Assembly: GCA_934777245.1 (NCBI GenBank)
Contig: CAKVND010000035.1
Location: 1 to 24,036 of the forward strand
Direction of reading: 5' to 3'
DNA: 24,036 bases
DNA from: an uncultured Candidatus Melainabacteria bacterium
GTDB lineage: Bacteria; Cyanobacteriota; Vampirovibrionia; Gastranaerophilales; Gastranaerophilaceae
Shown here piece by piece: positions 15,301 through 21,800 of this stretch (the first letter of the stretch is position 1; each line of letters begins with the position of its first letter). Below the pieces are notes generated by a model. The model searched no databases. It worked only from the letters and a program-made list of their open reading frames with translations, and was not told the origin of the DNA. Both the position numbers and the translations under genes were made by a program.

Positions 15301-15573
15301 ATGAACAACGTTAACAAAATTTCAACAATTGCAATGGGCACTCTTCTATGTGGTAGCGTTGCTTTGTGCAGTCATAACAGAAACGAATATGTAAACACTT
15401 TAAAAAATCACGTAAAAGAAAATGTAACACCTGAAGTTTATCAAAATTATGAAAAACAAGCTGCACAATTTGGCGAAAATAAAGAAGCTATATTCCAAAA
15501 TGCTTATGATTCGATTCAATTTGCAAACAGAAATTATTTTGAAGGAATGCAAAATATAAAAGATTTTGAATAA
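15301..15573 (+). CDS. small membrane-anchored or secreted protein, unknown
   Basis: This 90-residue protein has a hydrophobic N-terminal segment (about residues 7-24, STIAMGTLLCGSVALC) then a charged helical part with Lys/Asn/Glu. The segment could be a signal peptide or an anchor. Cys17 and Cys23 do not fit a clean lipobox, so a lipoprotein is unlikely. A very strong AAGGAAGGAA site precedes the ATG. It is divergent from recF. I do not know the family or role. Its place ahead of the CHAP-like gene hints at a cell-envelope function but proves nothing. Confidence 0.65.
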   Translation: MNNVNKISTIAMGTLLCGSVALCSHNRNEYVNTLKNHVKENVTPEVYQNYEKQAAQFGENKEAIFQNAYDSIQFANRNYFEGMQNIKDFE

Positions 15574-15620
15574 ATAAATTTAAACAAAAAATAAAATACA
15601 ATCATATAATCCTTGCATCA

Positions 15621-15642
15621 AATAAATTCTACCGAATTTATT
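15621..15642 (+). other. AT-rich 9-bp perfect hairpin after the small-protein gene
   Basis: AATAAATTC (15621-15629) pairs perfectly with GAATTTATT (15634-15642) around loop TACC, 48 bases after the preceding stop. No U-tract follows, so it is a weak terminator at best. A TATAAT (15605-15610) stands just before it, without a matching -35 box. Confidence 0.35.
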
Positions 15643-15690
15643 GAGCTTTAACTAAGAATTAAAAAATGTGAAGTTTTGTTACAACTATCA

Positions 15691-15769
15691 TTTTTCAAAA
15701 AGGGGAAAGGCAATTTTTTTGAAAAACATGACTTTATATATTTAAGGATATTATAGTCATGACGTTTTT
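15691..15769 (+). promoter_or_regulatory. two mutually exclusive hairpins over the start of the CHAP-like gene
   Basis: Hairpin A: TTTTTCAAAAA (15691-15701) pairs with TTTTTGAAAAA (15716-15726). Hairpin B: AAAAACATGACT (15722-15733) pairs with AGTCAT plus GTTTTT (15755-15760 and 15764-15769, 3-base bulge). B places the start codon ATG (15759) in its stem and the AAGGAT site in its loop. Both need the run 15722-15726, so only one can form at a time. A five-codon reading frame MTLYI (15728-15745) starts in the shared arm and ends on the ribosome binding site. This suggests translational control. The pairs are mostly A-T, so stability is uncertain. Confidence 0.4.
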
Positions 15770-16553
15770 TAACCCCTTCCAAAATCTGAATATGGGCAAT
15801 TTTATGTTTGGAATGAACAATTGGTTCACTCCAATGTTTTCGTGCTCATTCATGCCATCCTTCATGAATTTTAGCGCATTTTTGCCTTCTAGCTGGAGTT
15901 TTCCAAGCTTAAACAATTGGAACATATCATTATTTGATAATTTTAGTATGCCAAGTTGGAACATGTCACCACAAACACAGAATTTTTCTATGTCTTCTGT
16001 ATTTAATAACGACATATTTTCTAATAATATTAATTTCAACAATAATATTTGGGATACTCCAAGTTGGAATAATTTTTCAACTTTTGGGGTTGATTTTAGT
16101 ACTGGAAATTGGAATAGTAATACAAGTTCAATCGGTGATAGTTTTACATTGAATAATAAAAATAAAGCAAAATTCTCAATGAAGGAATATAATGCTAATG
16201 CTGGTGAACGATTGGCATCAATTGCACTGAAAAATCAGATTGGCTTTAATAAACAATGTGCAAGATATGTAAAAAATGCTATTGTTAAAGCCGGTTTAGG
16301 TACTTACGAAAGTGGCCATGGATATCAGATGGCAAATGTGTTACGAAAAAATAAAAACTTCAAAGAAATTTCACCAACTACATATAATGTAAATTCTCTC
16401 CCTGCAGGCTGTATTTTAGTATATGATAGAGGAGCCGCAGGTTACAATTCTAAATACGGACATGTAGAAATTACAACTGGAGATGGTAGAGCTGTGTCAG
16501 ATGGTATTACTAAAAATCTAAGACAGCCGAGTGCTGTATTTGTACCTGTTTAA
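15759..16553 (+). CDS. CHAP-like cysteine peptidase/amidase domain with aromatic- and Asn-rich N-terminus
   Basis: Residues 1-135 of 264 are low complexity, dominated by Asn, Phe, Ser, Trp and Met, with recurring (M/T/L)PSW elements (MPSWNMS, TPSWNNF). The C-terminal domain (about 145-264) resembles CHAP/NlpC-P60 enzymes that cut peptidoglycan: Cys167 in NKQCARYV as nucleophile, GHGYQMANVL, LPAGCILVYD and His235 in KYGHVEI as base, with an acidic or polar residue after it. The role would be cell-wall remodelling or lysis of other cells, but activity is inferred. There is no signal peptide, so export by an unusual route or by cell lysis is possible. AAGGAT lies 9 bases before the ATG. The stop codon overlaps that of the convergent gene. 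Confidence 0.75.
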   Translation: MTFFNPFQNLNMGNFMFGMNNWFTPMFSCSFMPSFMNFSAFLPSSWSFPSLNNWNISLFDNFSMPSWNMSPQTQNFSMSSVFNNDIFSNNINFNNNIWDTPSWNNFSTFGVDFSTGNWNSNTSSIGDSFTLNNKNKAKFSMKEYNANAGERLASIALKNQIGFNKQCARYVKNAIVKAGLGTYESGHGYQMANVLRKNKNFKEISPTTYNVNSLPAGCILVYDRGAAGYNSKYGHVEITTGDGRAVSDGITKNLRQPSAVFVPV

Positions 16554-16945
16554 TATCTGTTTTGACAGTACGCGTTCCCTGTGTTTACAATGTACCTATA
16601 ATCTTTGTCTTCGTTTTCAATGTAGTATTTATCAAGGCGGTTGTTATATCTTTCTATTACTCGTTTTTTCTGGATATTTGAAAATTCTTGATAAACTCCT
16701 TCAGGGAAATAACAATCAACAAGCGTCCATTTAACCTTACAAGCTTTATTCTGTTTCCCAAATATCTCGTAAGAACCAACGCCGTCTTCCTGAAATTTAT
16801 ATTTTTCACAGAGTTCTAATTTATCTAGAAACATGAGTTTATTTTGCAGATCTTTATTGTTAGTTGCAACAAGTTGAAAGGAACTTAAAGCAAAGCTAGA
16901 TAATGTTAACAACAAACTAATAAATATTAAAATATACTTTTTCAT
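16550..16945 (-). CDS. secreted four-cysteine protein of unknown function
   Basis: The 131-residue protein has an N-terminal signal peptide: MKKYILIFISLLLTLSSFA, with a cut likely around residues 19-22. The mature part has four cysteines (46, 69, 78, 127), suited to two disulfide bonds outside the membrane, and is rich in charged residues and Tyr. No known domain is recognised. Its ATG begins one base after the TAG of the glycosyltransferase gene (TAGTATG) and has no clear ribosome binding site, so it is probably translated by restart on the same transcript. This makes it a likely partner of that gene. It overlaps the stop of the CHAP-like gene tail to tail, with no terminator between. Confidence 0.75.
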   Translation of the reverse strand: MKKYILIFISLLLTLSSFALSSFQLVATNNKDLQNKLMFLDKLELCEKYKFQEDGVGSYEIFGKQNKACKVKWTLVDCYFPEGVYQEFSNIQKKRVIERYNNRLDKYYIENEDKDYRYIVNTGNAYCQNRY

Positions 16946-16946
16946 A

Positions 16947-18455
16947 CTAGAACAAATTAACTACATTTTGTTCTTCAAACTTTGGACAAGTATTCCATAC
17001 AAGTGTCGGAATTATATCACCATCGACACGTCCTTCAAATTGGCACTTGCAACATCCTTTCACCATGTTTGTAGAACCATCGATAAGCGGTTGGAAATAT
17101 TTGCAACATTGGCAAATTTTTAATGATAAGCCATAATCACTCAATTTTTCTGTCAATTCTCTAATCGCATCAACCATACGCAAATGATTATTCTTTGTTG
17201 TATAAGTTTTGCCTTTGTTTATAAACTTAACCCTTGCTAAACCATCATCCGAAATTAATTCCAATTGACATTGAAAATCACGTCTGCCATCAGTAACAAT
17301 AATATTTGTAACCATTTTTTCGATATTATGTTTACGACTTCTATTTTTAATAAATCTTCTAGTTCCTCTGATTGGTGGGAAATTCTTGATTACATGCGCA
17401 ATCGAATAAATCGGATATGCGAACAAATAAATATATTCTTTTGCGTAGATTTTTGCGTGTAATAAGCTTATACAAAACGCCAAAACTAATATTATTGAAG
17501 TTATTAGAATGGTTGAATATCCAACCCAGAATGGGAATGTGTAAGCATGACTCAATAACACAGCATAAGCGAACAAACAGAATAAGAAATTTGGCTGAAT
17601 AAGTGAACAAGCATATTCTTGTGCCATAAAATTAGAGCAATGAGAAATGCTGTTTCTGAAAATATTAATACGTTTTGAAAGTGATGGAATTCTGTTGTCG
17701 TAGTTTTCAATTCCGGTATAAATTTTCAAATCGTCAATTGAAGCAACGGCAATTTTTTCTTGCGCAAGTTTAAGTGTGTAAATTACTTCCGCTGCTTTAT
17801 CTTGAAAATCAAAAGATTCGATTCTATTTAAAACATCTTTTTTGATAACAAAATTATCTGTATTAATTAAATTTGTTAAGCCCAAACGAGTTCTTGTTGC
17901 GTAAATAAATTTTGAAACATAAGTTGAATATGTAACTCTTACACAATCCCAGAATTTTAAATCCTTGTATTCACCAATATAATTTACAGTCGGCATAAAT
18001 ACATCATATTTGCTCAAATAGTAATTTACATTAGTTAAAAAATCTGCATCTACATAATTTTTTGCATCAAGAAAAACGTATGCATCAAGGTTTTGAACTT
18101 CTGAAAGTTTTTCGGCCAGAATAGAGTACGCCTGACTCTTTCCTATTGGTTCTAAGTTATTTATATTAATAATATTCACATCCAAATCCGTTTGAAGTGT
18201 AACATCAGAGAGACTTTCACACTTATCTAAAATCGCATAGATTGTATAACGTGATTTTGAATAATTTTGGTTTTTTAATTGCTTCAACAAATTTTCTAAA
18301 GTATCAACTTTACCTGAAGCATAAACAACAACACAAATATTAGAATCGCGATTTGTGTATTTATCTCTAACTTTTTTGGAAGATTTTAAACTCGCAAGAG
18401 CAAGTACGATGTAAAAAATTGTGAATATTGTGATATAAATATATAAAACTGTCAT
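16947..18455 (-). CDS. membrane GT2-like glycosyltransferase with a C-terminal Cys cluster
   Basis: The 502-residue protein begins with a membrane helix (residues 3-22), then a GT-A-like domain (about 38-270): ICVVVYASGKVDTLENLLKQ, PIGKSQAYSILAEKL and YVFLDAKNYVDADFL, which resemble the family 2 pattern. The metal-binding DxD is DAKN (Asp130), and no clear ED or QxxRW motif remains (QDKAAE and LSKR stand there), so activity may be altered or lost. Three further hydrophobic segments lie at about 285-355. Residues 380-502 end in a cysteine-rich module with Cys448, 450, 451, 468, 469, 471 and 490, likely binding zinc. AGAGG precedes the ATG. It shares its transcript with the secreted four-Cys gene. 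The fusion is the unusual part. Confidence 0.7.
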   Translation of the reverse strand: MTVLYIYITIFTIFYIVLALASLKSSKKVRDKYTNRDSNICVVVYASGKVDTLENLLKQLKNQNYSKSRYTIYAILDKCESLSDVTLQTDLDVNIININNLEPIGKSQAYSILAEKLSEVQNLDAYVFLDAKNYVDADFLTNVNYYLSKYDVFMPTVNYIGEYKDLKFWDCVRVTYSTYVSKFIYATRTRLGLTNLINTDNFVIKKDVLNRIESFDFQDKAAEVIYTLKLAQEKIAVASIDDLKIYTGIENYDNRIPSLSKRINIFRNSISHCSNFMAQEYACSLIQPNFLFCLFAYAVLLSHAYTFPFWVGYSTILITSIILVLAFCISLLHAKIYAKEYIYLFAYPIYSIAHVIKNFPPIRGTRRFIKNRSRKHNIEKMVTNIIVTDGRRDFQCQLELISDDGLARVKFINKGKTYTTKNNHLRMVDAIRELTEKLSDYGLSLKICQCCKYFQPLIDGSTNMVKGCCKCQFEGRVDGDIIPTLVWNTCPKFEEQNVVNLF

Positions 18456-18566
18456 AATAACCTCTACACAAAAGTTTACAATAAAAAAAAGGTTAGTTCA
18501 ATTAGTTGACAAAAATCATAGAAAATACATGCTTAAAATTAATATTAATTTCAGCTCTAAACTCAA

Positions 18567-18604
18567 ATTAATAAGCGTCCAACTAATGTTGAACACTTAT
18601 TAAT
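18567..18604 (-). terminator. 38-nt hairpin, perfect only in minus-strand RNA
   Basis: ATTAATAAG, GT and CAAC (18567-18582) face GTTG, AC and CTTATTAAT (to 18604) around a 4-base loop. The two non-pairing positions are C-A on the plus strand but U-G on the minus strand, so a 17-bp helix forms only in the minus-strand RNA. That is the transcript of the giant gene. No U-tract follows, so it is a poor terminator by rule. It may be a 3'-end stabiliser or a processing signal. Confidence 0.45.
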
Positions 18605-18745
18605 ATAACCATATGATGGAAGTATATGGCTAAATCCCACATCTGAATTTATAATACTATAAAAAATATAATTATGCAAATAAAAAATATTAAATCAAAA
18701 AATTGCCTGCTTGCTTATTGTATGACTTCATAATCATTCGAAATT

Positions 18746-18817
18746 TTAATCACCAAATACAATAAACGGTAAATCACGCTCTTTTGCATATTCTTTTAAG
18801 AAATGTGTATTGGTTGC
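18746..18817 (-). pseudogene. out-of-frame coding remnant beyond the stop of the giant gene
   Basis: In a second minus-strand frame, just after the giant gene's stop, there are 23 codons (ATNTHFLKEYAKERDLPF, then IVFGD) before a TAA. The composition is that of a real protein end, not random AT-rich DNA. The frame is entered through a TGA, so it cannot be read from the giant gene now. It may be the former C-terminus, cut off by a frameshift, or the tail of another copy. Confidence 0.35.
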
Positions 18818-18828
18818 TCAAATGTAGT

Positions 18829-21800
18829 TTATTTATCCCACCAAACCTTTTGATCATTTACCATTTCAAGATTTCTTAAGTTGCTTATCTTATTGTCACC
18901 AAATTTTAATTTGCCATTGATAATTCTCAAATTTGGCATCGCAGTTAATCCGGAACCGTCTAAATCAACATTTGATTGAATTTCAGAAACATTTTTAAAC
19001 AATGCATTTTCATTTACACCTAAATCAAATAAACTAAATTTTTCAATATTTGTTGAAAAATTTGACAAACTATATGTACCGTCAGGCAATATTTCAACTT
19101 TAATATTCATTAATTTAAAAATTCCAATTGCATCATTTTCTGTTTGCATTTTATTTAATTTTGTTTTTAATTCATCAAATCGTGGTTTTTGTTCTAAAGC
19201 AGTTTGTCTTATATTTTCTAAGCCATGATAATTGTTTTTGTTAGCCCATTGTTCAATTACATTAGCATACGGAACTGGGACTGTCGAATCTTGGTTATAG
19301 CGTTTTTGTATTTGTGTGATTTCACCATTCGTTTCATTAATCGCAACCTGAGAATTTCCATTCTTATCAACAAAGAAATGCAAATTACCACCTTGCAAAT
19401 AAGAATGTGCATTATCAAATCTTAAGCACCAACTTGATCCTTCTGCCAAAGCTTGTACCATTGCGATATGTTCGTCATAATCGGCTTCACCTTTTTTACT
19501 TCTTGGTATAGTAACCCACTGTCCTTCTATACCATCTATATTTTGTTTGCCTTTAGAGAATTGTTCAATTGCACGCTGTTTTGTTTGTCGTGCATAAATT
19601 TGACTGAATGAAACTGTAGTATTTCCTTCTAATATTGAGTTGTATGTTGCTTCAAATGCAGCATGAGACACTGCTGGAGGAACATTTGCATTATTAGGTT
19701 TAAATTCTTTTGTCAAACTTTCTATTACAAGTAAATGAGCAAAGACATCATCCTTATGAGAACTTTCTTCAATTAAAAATTTATACCAGTCTTTAATACC
19801 TTGTACTCGTTTTTCATTTACAGAAGAATAAGCACCGACAGCGGTATAATCAGAATGTTTATCAAAATTCATTAAGTCTTTTATTTTATCTTCAGCCCAT
19901 TTCTTGAAGCATTTTTCATCGCCCCAAATACTTTGGTCAATTTCTGACTTAAATTTATTTAATACAACCTTTTCGGTTCCAACAATATTTTCCGGAGTTC
20001 TTAATTGTACAGTTTGAATTTTGCTTGCTTTTTCAAACGGTGCAATTTCAACATCTTTTGGTAACTTAACTTCTGCAATAGCCTTTTGAGCAATTACATC
20101 TACATCTAAACCTGACTTGTTTAAACGTTCTTTTACCTCAGTATCCAAGCCATCTATACGAGCTTTTACCTGTTCTCTGATTTTTGTATTTAGTCTTGCT
20201 TTTAATTCTGCTGATGTCATATTTTTAACAGCAGACATGTTTGTAGCCAATTTATCATCTAAAACGCCATTTTGTTTAAATGCAACAATATCGTCAATGA
20301 TTTGCATCCTAAATTCACCGTTCGCACTTGATAAATTATTACCAACAGCTAAATTAAATATATTTTTCAATTCTTTTATGCCTACTCCGGCACTTGCAAG
20401 CTTTGTGATTGCTTCATATTTAACAGGATTAACAAATCCATTTTCTACGCACATTTTTACATATTGTGCAGCTAATTTTGGATGAACACCACATTTCGCA
20501 AGTTGATTTTCTGCTTCTATAATATCATTGGATTTTACAACTTCTTCTTTTTGTTGCACCTTTACTTTTGAAGTTTTTTCTTGAACAGCTTTTACATTTT
20601 TTTGTTCATTTATTAACATTTTTTGAGTTCTTGATAAATTATAAACATTTTCTACATTTAATCCATTTTTAAGATTTTCAACCACCCAATTTTTAATAGT
20701 AGAATTAGACATTATTGATTCAATATTTTCAACATGAGATTTATCTTTTGCATAATTAAGAATTTTAGTAATGTATTCTCTAGGGAAATCTTTATCTGCA
20801 CATAATTTTTCTGCAAGTGCTAAATTATCTTCATTTATAGTCCTAATTATACCTACAATTTGTTTTTTAGAGAAATCTTTTCTTGAATATAAATTTATAG
20901 CAAAATCTTTTAAAGTTTCGTCTACGTGACGTAATACCTGAATAAAACATTCAAAATCGCTTGTATTATTTTTAAATGAATTATAAAATTCTATTTTAGC
21001 ATCATACCGTTCTTTAGTATACTCAAATTTACTTCTTATGATATCAGCAATATCTTCTAAGTTAATATTCTTATCATTCAACAACAATCTTGCTAATTCA
21101 ATATTCTTATCATTTATACATTTTACAATCTCAACAATATCATAAATTTGTTCTGATTTATTTTTGATTAATTTTAATATTTCAACATTCACATCTGAAC
21201 ATAAAATATTAGATAAAGAATCATTCTCGCAAGCACCTTCTATTTTTAAACTTCTAATAAAATCGATTTTTTCATTGGAAAAATTAGATAATAATAAATC
21301 AGTAAAAACTTTTTGCCCCTCATAACTTTTACTTGGTTTAACTATTTCAGAAATATATTTTAAATCAGCATTTTCGATTTTTTTCAAATTATTTAAAATA
21401 GTTGTTAATGTTTCTTGAGTATCTATATTCTTATAAAACTGTTCAACATCATTAGATGGATTCATAGCTTCAAAATATTCTTTAAATTCCGGATGTTTTT
21501 CTACGAAAAGACTTATTTTTTCTAAGAATTTTGCTTGAAATTCATTATCTGTAGCTTCTATAAAATTTTCATAAATTGTACTGTCTATATTAGATTTTAA
21601 TTTACCTGTCTTATTTAAAAGTTCATATTTTAAAGCAAATGCGTTACCATCGCCAGAATAAGCAAATCTAAGCAATGTTTTTGCTTCATTTGATGTATAA
21701 TCATTTCTTTCAAAGATTTTTTCGAATGCTTCCACGCTTTCTTTTGTAGTCAAATGGTCGTAGATACTAGTACTCCATTTTTCTATTTCACCATCTTTTG

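Larger units (their letters stand above)
18456..18828. other. 373-bp gap between the giant gene and the glycosyltransferase gene
   Basis: Both flanking genes run on the minus strand. The gap is very AT-rich. It holds a palindrome (18567-18604), a small inverted repeat CCATAT/ATATGG (18609-18629) and a short out-of-frame coding remnant (18746-18817). I see no complete gene and no good promoter, although TTGTCA appears on the minus strand near 18506-18511. Confidence 0.6.
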
